DNA from: Heritagella sp051881655
GTDB lineage: Bacteria > Bacillota > Clostridia > Oscillospirales > Acutalibacteraceae
Length of the DNA stretch: 20,412 nt
Assembly (NCBI GenBank): GCA_051881655.1
Contig: JBJEQH010000022.1
Location: 1 to 20,412, forward strand
Direction of reading: 5' to 3'
Below, in pieces: positions 1-5,429 of the stretch (its first letter is position 1; each line of letters starts with the position of its first letter). Below the pieces are notes generated by a model that worked only from the letters and a program-made list of their open reading frames with translations, did not search any database and was not told the DNA's origin. A program made the translations under genes and the position numbers.

Positions 1-242
1 TGGGTGCAAGCCTCGCCCCTTGCTTTCAGGTCGATCTCGTATCCCAGCGCCAGAATCACATCCGCCAGATTATCCGACAGTACGGCCACTCCCTCCGGCT
101 TGGCACTGAGGGTCACCTCATTGACCGTTACGGGATAATCCGCCTCGTTGGCGCCGTTCTCAATGGTTCCCCCGCGGGAACAGCCGGAAAAGCAGAGCGC
201 CAGCAGAGAAAACGACAAAATCAGCGCCCAAAACCGTTTCAT
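1..242 (-). CDS. Lipoprotein, probable ABC-importer substrate-binding protein (N-terminal part only)
   Basis: The first 80 residues of a protein that runs off the left edge. It starts MKRFWALILSFSLLALCFSGC: a short basic n-region, a hydrophobic core and a lipobox (FSGC), so a lipid-anchored exported protein. After a short linker, the part reading YPVTVNEVTLSAKPEGVAVL followed by SDNLADVILALGYEIDLKA resembles the start of periplasmic-binding-protein type III domains (BtuF/FhuD-like, cobalamin or siderophore uptake), in which a conserved 'P..VV.L......ILALG' block opens the mature domain. AAGGAGG at 251-257 (read on the minus strand) precedes the ATG with good spacing. The gene begins 65 bases after the DUF815 gene on the same strand and may be co-transcribed. 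The lipoprotein call is firm; the transporter family is an inference from a short stretch, and the ligand is unknown. Confidence 0.7.
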   Translation of the reverse strand, partial: MKRFWALILSFSLLALCFSGCSRGGTIENGANEADYPVTVNEVTLSAKPEGVAVLSDNLADVILALGYEIDLKARGEACT

Positions 243-307
243 TCCTCTTACCTCCTTATCAAAACCGTATGGATATTTGCTTGTTAAGTCCACGGCAGCC
301 CAATCTG

Positions 308-1573
308 TCAAAAGCCCTGCAGGCTTCCTTTCTGCCGGATCGCCGCCTCGGCGGCATCAATAAACTGGGTGGCACAGCGTGGCGAACGCCCGCCGCGGGA
401 GGTCGCCCAGCGCTCGGCCAGCATTTCCAGCTCGGGAATGTACGCTTCCAGCCCGCGCTGCTCGGCCAGCTTTCCGATGATTTCCAGATACCGCGCCTTG
501 TCCGGCAGCATAAAGTTCACCGAAAGGCCGAAGCGGTCCGCCAGTGACAGGCTCTCCTGGATGGTGTCACCGCGGTGCACCTCGTCTCCCGCCCGGTCAG
601 AGAAGGTCTCGCGGACCAGGTGGCGCCGGTTGGAGGTGGCGTAGATCAGCGTGTTCTGCGGCCGGGCCGCCAGCCCGCCCTCCAATACGGCCTTCAGGCT
701 GGCATAGGTGGTATCCTGTTGGGAGAAACTGAGGTCGTCGATAAAAATGATAAATTTCATCGGCAATCCCGCAATCTGATCCACCAGCTGGGGGAATTCC
801 ATCAACGATTCCTTGGGCATTTCGATCACGCGCAGCCGCTGGGTATAATAGGTATTGAGAATCGCCTTCACCGTAGAGGATTTCCCGGTGCCCCGGTCCC
901 CATACAGCAGGCAGTTATTGGCAGGCAGCCCCTTCAAAAACGCGACGGTATTGTCCACTACCATGCCGCGCTGCAGGTCATAGCCCTTCAAATCGCTCAT
1001 ATTGGTGCGGTCCGGGTGTTCCACCGGCACAATCCGGCCATCCCGCCAGATAAATGCCCGGTACCGCGCGTACAGGCCGCAGCCGTTGCAGCTGTAATAC
1101 TCCTGCATATTGTGGCGGATATGGGCCAGGTCCTTTCCCTGCATCACATCCACCGGGCATCCGGTCTCCCACCGGGGGAGACACAGCGTATCGGCGCCCT
1201 CGATCCCGTCCAGCAGATCGTCCGGCGTTAAAGCCGACAGCTCGAGAATCAGGGCCAGATCCCGCTCCACTGCGGCAGTCAGAGCCGAGGAGAAGGTGGT
1301 TTCTCCGGCGGCACAGCCCAGCGAAAACACATTTTCGTCGTACAAAGCGGCCCGGGTAATGCTGGCCGCCAGCTCATCACAGCTGCCATGGCGGCACAGG
1401 GAGGAGAAAAACTCGCCCCACGCCTGCGCCAAAAGGAGAAGATCGTCCCCCTGCAAAACGCGACAGCCGGCCTGCAGCAGATTCCAGAAGCAATGAACGG
1501 TTTCCTGCTGCAAAATTCCCCTGTAAACGGAAAGAGAAGCCATTTTTACGGCGGCTTCACGAATTTTCTGCAT
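308..1573 (-). CDS. DUF815 family AAA-type ATP-binding protein
   Basis: A 421-residue protein of the DUF815 (PF05673) family, which are predicted AAA+-type ATPases of unknown cellular role. Visible motifs are Walker A GDRGTGKSS (about residues 225-233), Walker B FIIFIDD (274-280), a sensor-like YATSNRR (311-317) and an arginine-rich DRAGD..R segment. These fit the family's C-terminal ATPase half. The N-terminal ~200 residues are helical-looking and contain CNGCG (162-166), probably not a full metal site by itself. ATG at 1573 has only a modest GAGG site upstream; M11 is an alternative start. A TTGACA/TACAAT promoter lies directly upstream (1603-1632). The gene diverges from tRNA-Ser. Family assignment is strong; function is not known. 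Confidence 0.88.
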   Translation of the reverse strand: MQKIREAAVKMASLSVYRGILQQETVHCFWNLLQAGCRVLQGDDLLLLAQAWGEFFSSLCRHGSCDELAASITRAALYDENVFSLGCAAGETTFSSALTAAVERDLALILELSALTPDDLLDGIEGADTLCLPRWETGCPVDVMQGKDLAHIRHNMQEYYSCNGCGLYARYRAFIWRDGRIVPVEHPDRTNMSDLKGYDLQRGMVVDNTVAFLKGLPANNCLLYGDRGTGKSSTVKAILNTYYTQRLRVIEMPKESLMEFPQLVDQIAGLPMKFIIFIDDLSFSQQDTTYASLKAVLEGGLAARPQNTLIYATSNRRHLVRETFSDRAGDEVHRGDTIQESLSLADRFGLSVNFMLPDKARYLEIIGKLAEQRGLEAYIPELEMLAERWATSRGGRSPRCATQFIDAAEAAIRQKGSLQGF

Positions 1574-1602
1574 GATAAGAAAAACCTCACTTTCTGTCTG
1601 TT

Positions 1603-1632
1603 ATTGTACTCTGCTTCTTCATATTTTGTCAA
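1603..1632 (-). promoter_or_regulatory. Sigma-A promoter of the DUF815 gene
   Basis: Read on the minus strand: TTGACA (1632-1627), an 18-base spacer and TACAAT (1608-1603), about 30 bases upstream of the DUF815 start codon. The -35 is a perfect consensus hexamer and the -10 is one base off. Confidence 0.75.
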
Positions 1633-1672
1633 CTTATGTCCCAAAAGCGGGAAAACTTTCCTTCGCTTCCTC

Positions 1673-1701
1673 TTGATTTTTTCTCTGCAATCTGATATAG
1701 T
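1673..1701 (+). promoter_or_regulatory. Sigma-A promoter of tRNA-Ser
   Basis: TTGATT (1673-1678), a 17-base spacer and TATAGT (1696-1701), placing the transcription start some 20 bases before the tRNA 5' end. Back-to-back with the DUF815 promoter. Confidence 0.7.
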
Positions 1702-1729
1702 AATAGGCACTGACAAAATAATTTTCCAT

Positions 1730-1818
1730 GGAAGCGTATCGAAGTGGTCATAACGGGCCTGACTCGAAATCAGGTAGTCCTCACGGGCTCGTGGGTTCGA
1801 ATCCCACCGCTTCCGCCA
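1730..1818 (+). tRNA. tRNA-Ser (anticodon CGA)
   Basis: An 89-base class II tRNA reading UCG codons. The acceptor GGAAGCG (1730-1736) pairs with CGCTTCC (1808-1814). The anticodon stem CCTGA/TCAGG encloses the loop CTCGAAA (anticodon CGA). A long variable arm with a GTCC/GGGC stem marks it as serine. The T-arm GTGGG-TTCGAAT-CCCAC is perfect, the discriminator base is G and CCA is encoded (1816-1818). Its own promoter and terminator flank it. The accessory patch begins right after it, a classic setting for tRNA-targeted integration. Confidence 0.96.
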
Positions 1819-1819
1819 A

Positions 1820-1862
1820 AAGTCCACCGTAATTCGGACAGAATTGCGGTGGACTTCTCTTT
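1820..1862 (+). terminator. Intrinsic terminator of tRNA-Ser
   Basis: AAGTCCACCG (1820-1829) pairs with CGGTGGACTT (1847-1856). A T-G wobble and AATTC/GAATT extend this to a 16-bp stem with a GGACA loop, followed by CTCTTT. It begins one base after the encoded CCA. Confidence 0.88.
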
Positions 1863-1888
1863 ATTAGCCTGATAATTTTTGGTATAAT
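1861..1888 (+). promoter_or_regulatory. Probable promoter of the YunG-like gene
   Basis: A perfect TATAAT at 1883-1888 in an A/T-rich stretch, 44 bases before the ATG at 1932. The only -35 candidate is weak (TTATTA, 1861-1866, 16-base spacer) and overlaps the tail of the tRNA terminator. Confidence 0.5.
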
Positions 1889-1931
1889 TATTTTTTGGAG
1901 GGACCAGATCAAGGATTCAGAGGTGGAAAAA

Positions 1932-2402
1932 ATGTTTAAAACAAAATCCGGCAGAGACATTTCCTATTACGGAAATGAATACAGCAAAGAGATCAGACGA
2001 ACGGGCAATAAAGATCATACGATTCATTCAATAGATTCCCTGTTCAGGATTTTATTGGATGTTTGGTGCAGAGAGACGACCTATCCAAGCTGCCAAAAGG
2101 ATTACGACCAGGAGAATGATCCAACCTATGGTCAATGTGCCATTACCGCAACACTTGTTCATGACATGTTTGGAGGAACCATCCACAGGGTACGAGTTTC
2201 CGGTGGCGGTACCCACTATTTTAATCAAATCAATGGTCACTATATCGACCTGACAAGTGATCAGTTCGATTTATATAATATTCCTTTAAATTATGAAACA
2301 AATGAACAAATAGCAAGAGAGTATTGCGGAAAAAACGCGGATACCTTAAAAAGGTATCAATTACTTGTAAATTTGATACATAATAAAGTATCCATTCAAT
2401 AG
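1932..2402 (+). CDS. YunG-like small protein with a Cys/His/Asp pattern
   Basis: 156 residues. The core block 'DPTYGQCAITATLVHDMFGG' followed by 'THYFNQINGHYIDLT' matches, from memory, the YunG-type family of uncharacterised bacterial proteins (GQCAVTAL...HYWN...DLT). The order Cys69 (GQC), His95 (THY) and Asp106 (IDLT) recalls papain-like and transglutaminase-like hydrolases; a catalytic role is inference only. No signal peptide or membrane segment, so probably cytoplasmic. An in-frame GTG at 1923 exists, but AGAGGTGG at 1919-1926 sits correctly for ATG 1932 and overlaps the GTG, so ATG is chosen. The gene is clearly A+T-richer than the surrounding genes and lies next to tRNA-Ser with an integrase remnant downstream, suggesting horizontal transfer. 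Confidence 0.8.
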   Translation: MFKTKSGRDISYYGNEYSKEIRRTGNKDHTIHSIDSLFRILLDVWCRETTYPSCQKDYDQENDPTYGQCAITATLVHDMFGGTIHRVRVSGGGTHYFNQINGHYIDLTSDQFDLYNIPLNYETNEQIAREYCGKNADTLKRYQLLVNLIHNKVSIQ

Positions 2403-2451
2403 GCTGTTGATTTTCGCGTCTAAAGCCTCGATTTTCTATTGAGGATAGTTG

Positions 2452-2479
2452 CCGCAAGCATTTGCTTGCGGTATTTTTT
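2452..2479 (+). terminator. Intrinsic terminator after the YunG-like gene
   Basis: CCGCAAGC (2452-2459), loop ATTT, GCTTGCGG (2464-2471), then TATTTTTT. Fifty bases after the stop codon of the YunG-like gene and oriented for it. The stretch 2403-2451 otherwise shows nothing coding. Confidence 0.8.
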
Positions 2480-2507
2480 CCATTTCTCAACCGTTTTCAA
2501 TATCATC

Positions 2508-2699
2508 TCACCGGCTTCCGGAATCGCTTTCTTCAGGCAAAGCAAGCCCTGTTTCCATCGCCTGTACCGAGGTGATTTTAGAGCTGTAATCAAGGTGGGC
2601 GTATATATTTGCCGTCGTGGCAAAATCGCTGTGTCCGAGCCACTCGTGAATGTGCTTCAGCGGTACGCCGTTTGCAAGCAGTAAGCTTGCACGGCTGTG
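2508..2699 (-). pseudogene. Tyrosine recombinase (integrase), C-terminal remnant
   Basis: A 63-codon open stretch on the minus strand ending in TGA (2510-2508). It reads HSRASLLLANGVPLKHIHEW, then LGHSDFATTANIYAHLDYSS, and ends after an acidic tail. This is the C-terminal catalytic end of phage/ICE-type tyrosine recombinases. It keeps the third-box histidine (LGHS) and the nucleophile tyrosine (NIYAHLDY) but begins exactly inside the LRH(S) box. Immediately upstream the frame reads one glycine codon and a TAA stop (2705-2703), and no N-terminal domain or start codon is present. It is therefore a truncated, non-functional relic, not a small gene. It supports past integration of a mobile element at the nearby tRNA-Ser. 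The fragment has no start or RBS of its own. Confidence 0.85.
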
Positions 2700-2749
2700 C
2701 CCTTACGGTATAATTACGACAAATCGGAAAAGTCTGTATGTTCGCATAT

Positions 2750-2783
2750 GTTGCTTGTAGCAACGGGCAAGTTCTCCTATAAT
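2750..2783 (+). promoter_or_regulatory. Promoter with overlapping inverted repeat, upstream of the XRE gene
   Basis: TTGTAG (2755-2760), 17-base spacer, TATAAT (2778-2783), 40 bases before the XRE start codon. The inverted repeat GTTGC-TTGTA-GCAAC (2750-2764) brackets the -35 and could be the operator for autoregulation by the encoded repressor (inference). A second possible promoter, TTGCAC (2687-2692), 16 bases, TATAAT (2709-2714), lies at the broken end of the integrase remnant. Confidence 0.6.
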
Positions 2784-2823
2784 CATAATCAAAGCACGGC
2801 CGAAAGGAAGGAGACTATTCCCG

Positions 2824-3333
2824 ATGATAAGTGAAAACATTAAAGCAATCCGAAAATCAAAAGGACTTTCACAGGAAGAACTTGCCGTCAAGCTGAATGT
2901 GGTACGGCAAACGATCTCCAAATGGGAACGAGGATTGTCGGTTCCTGATTCCGATATGGTAATCGCCCTGTCGGAAGCCCTTGAAACACCCGTAAGCACT
3001 TTGCTTGGGGAAACCGTCGTTGAGTCGAAGGCTGACGATCTCAACGTGATTTCCGAGAAACTGGAGATTATAAACTTACAGCTCGCGCGGAGGAAAACTA
3101 CCAGGCGAAAAGTGATCCACTGGCTGCTTATCTCACTGTGTGCGGTCATCCTGACGATTTCTGCGATCTTACTGGTACTAAACAGTCCCTATTTGGGTTG
3201 GAATTATCATGATCCTGAAACCGCCGTTATCGGAGTCGCTTTTCATTCTTTTGAATGGTTGTTTGTCCGATTGGCGCCGCTTGTCCTTATTGGAGCAGGC
3301 ACCGGAGTTTTTCTGACACGGAAGAAAAGATAA
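2824..3333 (+). CDS. XRE-family HTH regulator with two membrane segments
   Basis: 169 residues. Residues 5-60 form a Cro/cI-type helix-turn-helix (IKAIRKSKGLSQEELAVKLN, then VVRQTISKWERGLSVPD). A charged linker follows, then two hydrophobic stretches, about 97-118 and 146-165, and a basic end (TRKKR). This architecture, an N-terminal HTH_3 tethered to the membrane by a short C-terminal hydrophobic part, is common in Bacillota; what it senses is unknown. GGAAGGAG at about 2806-2813 precedes ATG 2824. It sits at the far end of the A+T-rich patch behind its own promoter. No obvious partner transporter or target gene is adjacent; the next gene downstream has its own promoter. Confidence 0.88.
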   Translation: MISENIKAIRKSKGLSQEELAVKLNVVRQTISKWERGLSVPDSDMVIALSEALETPVSTLLGETVVESKADDLNVISEKLEIINLQLARRKTTRRKVIHWLLISLCAVILTISAILLVLNSPYLGWNYHDPETAVIGVAFHSFEWLFVRLAPLVLIGAGTGVFLTRKKR

Positions 3334-3379
3334 AGCCGCCCTGTTTTCTGCGTAATTTTCTTTCAAAAATCCCTTTCTC

Positions 3380-3408
3380 TTGCGGTTTTCCAAAAATTCT
3401 GTTATGCT
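3380..3408 (+). promoter_or_regulatory. Promoter of the orphan gene at 3538
   Basis: TTGCGG (3380-3385), 17-base spacer, TATGCT (3403-3408). A start near 3415 would give a leader of about 120 bases containing the palindromes described next. Confidence 0.55.
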
Positions 3409-3421
3409 GTTTTGTGAGGAG

Positions 3422-3491
3422 GTTCCCGGATATCCGGGAACACAGGGAGACCTGCGCTGCCCGGAAAATTTTCCGGAGGTGCTCCTCTCCC
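3422..3491 (+). promoter_or_regulatory. Palindromic, potentially structured leader
   Basis: Two perfect palindromes lie between the promoter and the coding start: a 20-base one (3422-3441, half-site GTTCCCGGAT) and a 16-base one (3461-3476, CCGGAAAATTTTCCGG). The second is enclosed by GGGAGA (3445-3450) pairing with TCTCCC (3486-3491). As RNA this gives two or three stacked hairpins; as DNA the palindromes could be dimeric protein sites. I do not recognise it as a known riboswitch or leader class. No T-run follows, so it is not a plain terminator. Confidence 0.45.
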
Positions 3492-3537
3492 CGAGAAGGA
3501 CAGAAGGCCCAAAATTTTATGTGCGGAAGTGATAATC

Positions 3538-4026
3538 TTGACAGCGGAAGTAAAAAAATGTGTGGACGCAAGGCTGAATCTCTTTGAACAGTATTATACG
3601 GTTCCCGCCAGCCTGCAGGGGGAAGTGGATGCCTTTACAGCAGCCATCAACCGCCTGGGCGAAGCGAGCAGCAGCGCTGCGGAGTTCGAAAATGCCTTTG
3701 CCAGCTCCCCTTTGCAGCAGCAATTCAATGCGATCCTGCCCAGACTGAGCCCCAAGCCCTATAAAATGACCCAGGAGGACAAAGCGAATTCCCGCCGGGT
3801 GATGAAGGACATCCTGCGGGAAAACAAAGAGCAGATTGTCAGTGACGCCGTTATGGATGCGGCGAATACGGTGAAAATCGAAGCGGAAAGTGCCGCCATC
3901 AGTCAAGCCCGGGAGGTCATGATCCAAAACGATACCCTGGATGACTTCACCCGCGCTTCCAACATGGTACAGGACGCCAAAAACCTCTTCGGCTTTCTGG
4001 GGAAAAAATTCGGAAAAAAGAAATAA
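3538..4026 (+). CDS. Uncharacterised 162-residue soluble protein
   Basis: I do not recognise the family. The protein begins MTAEVKKCVDARLNLFEQYY and is predicted mostly helical, alanine- and glutamine-rich in the middle (INRLGEASSSAAEFENAF), with no signal peptide or membrane segment and a lysine-rich end (FGKKFGKKK) that could contact nucleic acid or membrane; that is speculation. The start is set at TTG 3538 because GGAAGTGA (3524-3531) is an ideal Shine-Dalgarno site six bases ahead; the in-frame GTG at 3529 lies inside that site. Base composition is like the core genes, unlike the patch before it. It appears monocistronic, with a promoter at 3380, a structured leader and a strong terminator at 4055. 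Confidence 0.8.
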   Translation: MTAEVKKCVDARLNLFEQYYTVPASLQGEVDAFTAAINRLGEASSSAAEFENAFASSPLQQQFNAILPRLSPKPYKMTQEDKANSRRVMKDILRENKEQIVSDAVMDAANTVKIEAESAAISQAREVMIQNDTLDDFTRASNMVQDAKNLFGFLGKKFGKKK

Positions 4027-4054
4027 ATTCCGGCTGTTTGCCGTGTAAACCTGT

Positions 4055-4098
4055 AAAAAAGCAAGGAGGAAGGGTACACCTCTCCCCCTTGCTTTTTT
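4055..4098. terminator. Bidirectional terminator between convergent genes
   Basis: AAAAAAGCAAGG (4055-4066) pairs perfectly with CCTTGCTTTTTT (4087-4098). The T-run appears on both strands, so it can end both the gene at 3538 (plus) and the glycerol dehydrogenase gene (minus). Confidence 0.88.
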
Positions 4099-4136
4099 CG
4101 TTTTTCCTCCTGCCCCCAAAAAGGGGCGGGAATTTC

Positions 4137-5234
4137 TTACAGTTCCTGATATGCGCGGCCGTAGGCATCCGCCGCCAGAATGGCGTGGTACACCGTCTCG
4201 GGCGTTACAGGGAAGGGCATATTGTGCAGAGTGTCATTCTCGGCACAGGCCGCTTCGGCCACTTTGCGGATCTTCTCCTCCGTGACCTCTTTGATTCCCA
4301 GCTCTTCCAGCGTCACCGGCAGGCCCACATCCAGGCAGAAGCCCAGCACCTCTTCCAGTTCTTCCACCGGGACGTTTTCCAGCACCAGCTGGGCCAGCGT
4401 ACCGAAGGCCACCTTTTCACCGTGGTACATTCCGTGGCACTCCTCCAGCACGGTCAGACCGTTGTGAATCGCATGGGCACCGGCCAGACCGCCGCTCTCA
4501 AAGCCCATCCCGCTGAGCAGGGTGTTGGCCTCGATCACCTTCTCCACCGCTTTGGTGCAGGCGCCCGCATCCAGAGCAATCTTCGCTTTCAGTCCCTCTT
4601 CCATCAAGGTATCATAACACAGCCTGGCCAGATTCATCGCCGCCAGGGTGCACTGGCCGCCGGCGCAGGTTGTGGCGCCGCTCTTCTCGCAGGCGCGGGC
4701 CTCGAAATAGGTAGCCAGCGCATCGCCCATGCCCGATACCGTCAGACGAACCGGCGATTTGGCGATAATTTCGGTATCCATCAGCACCACATTGGGGTTG
4801 GCCAGCAGGAACAGGTATTCCTCGAACACACCGCTGTCCGTATAGATCACCGACAGCGCGCTGCACGGGGCATCGGTGGAAGCAATGGTGGGACAGATAA
4901 TCACCGGGGTGCCGGCATAGTAAGCGACCGCCTTGGCGGTATCGAAAATTTTTCCGCCGCCAATGCCGATGACCACATCACAGCCGTTTTCCTTCACAAC
5001 ACCGGTCAGCCGGTTGATCTCCGTTTTGCTGCACTCGCCGCCGAACGTGTCAAATACCAGCTGGATCCCCGCTTCCCGGAAGCTCTCCTCCACCTGGCCG
5101 CCGACGCGCTTTTTTCCGCCGGCACTGATCAGGATCAGTGCTTTCTGCCCGTACACCTTGGTATACGCGCCCAGTTTTTTCATTTCGCCTGCACCCTGCA
5201 CATACTTGCTGGGGCTGATCAGGATATTGGCCAT
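4137..5234 (-). CDS. gldA: Glycerol dehydrogenase (NAD-dependent, metal-dependent)
   Basis: 365 residues of the iron-containing/group III alcohol dehydrogenase superfamily, glycerol dehydrogenase type, which interconverts glycerol and dihydroxyacetone with NAD+ in the cytoplasm. Visible are the nucleotide-binding GIGGGKIFDTAK (90-101), PTIASTDAPCSALSVIY (115-131) and the metal ligands Asp171 (SGMGDA), His254 (GAHAIHNG) and His271 (MYHGEK), the positions known for bacterial GldA. Full family length. Of two nearby ATGs, 5234 is chosen: GGAGGA would be one base from the upstream ATG (5243) but ten from this one, and MANILISPSKYV is the usual GldA start. It is monocistronic, driven by a near-perfect promoter and diverging from the Eis-like gene. 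No dihydroxyacetone kinase lies beside it. Confidence 0.93.
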   Translation of the reverse strand: MANILISPSKYVQGAGEMKKLGAYTKVYGQKALILISAGGKKRVGGQVEESFREAGIQLVFDTFGGECSKTEINRLTGVVKENGCDVVIGIGGGKIFDTAKAVAYYAGTPVIICPTIASTDAPCSALSVIYTDSGVFEEYLFLLANPNVVLMDTEIIAKSPVRLTVSGMGDALATYFEARACEKSGATTCAGGQCTLAAMNLARLCYDTLMEEGLKAKIALDAGACTKAVEKVIEANTLLSGMGFESGGLAGAHAIHNGLTVLEECHGMYHGEKVAFGTLAQLVLENVPVEELEEVLGFCLDVGLPVTLEELGIKEVTEEKIRKVAEAACAENDTLHNMPFPVTPETVYHAILAADAYGRAYQEL

Positions 5235-5301
5235 CTGCTTCATTCCTCCATGTTCGCATTTTGTCTTTTCCGGTTTCCCGTCGGGGCTTCCCCCGTTTTT
5301 C

Positions 5302-5330
5302 AGTATACTGCTTTTTTGTGATATTGTCAA
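5302..5330 (-). promoter_or_regulatory. Near-consensus promoter of the glycerol dehydrogenase gene
   Basis: Minus strand: TTGACA (5330-5325), 17 bases, TATACT (5307-5302). The -10 lies within a 10-base palindrome CAGTATACTG (5301-5310). The strength suggests high basal expression or control by a repressor. Confidence 0.85.
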
Positions 5331-5363
5331 TTTTTTCACATTCCCGTTCTCCGGATTTTTTCA

Positions 5364-5392
5364 TTGACGCCCCCGGTTCCCCATGCTACAAT
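5364..5392 (+). promoter_or_regulatory. Promoter of the Eis-like acetyltransferase gene
   Basis: TTGACG (5364-5369), 17 bases, TACAAT (5387-5392). An in-frame TTG codon at 5364 is this -35 box, which rules it out as the translation start. Confidence 0.8.
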
Positions 5393-5429
5393 CCCTGATA
5401 GAGAGAAAAAGGAGAAAGGTGGTATTTTT

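Noticed and set aside
1546..1827. 93-codon minus-strand frame across tRNA-Ser
   Set aside because: It reads through the tRNA, its promoter and the start of the DUF815 gene. Such frames ('RWDSNPRAREDY') are well-known false ORFs over tRNA-Ser/Leu genes.
2420..2623. 67-codon minus-strand frame overlapping the integrase remnant
   Set aside because: It is a different frame from the one carrying LGHSDF and NIYAHLDY, and shows no recognisable sequence.
3422..3491. Known riboswitch or 6S/SRP RNA in the palindromic leader
   Set aside because: None of the core motifs of the riboswitch classes, 6S or SRP RNAs that I can recall is visible; only the stems are supported.
3334..3537. Direct repeat of the tRNA-Ser 3' end (att site) at the right edge of the accessory patch
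   Set aside because: No copy of GGGTTCGAATCCCACC or CGCTTCCGCCA was found by eye between 1819 and 4030, so no att site is claimed.
4038..5321. Long plus-strand open frame opposite the glycerol dehydrogenase gene
   Set aside because: Antisense shadow; it even runs through the terminator at 4055-4098. The same holds for the long plus-strand frames over 9644-11107, 11474-12673, 12676-13950 and 13707-15239.
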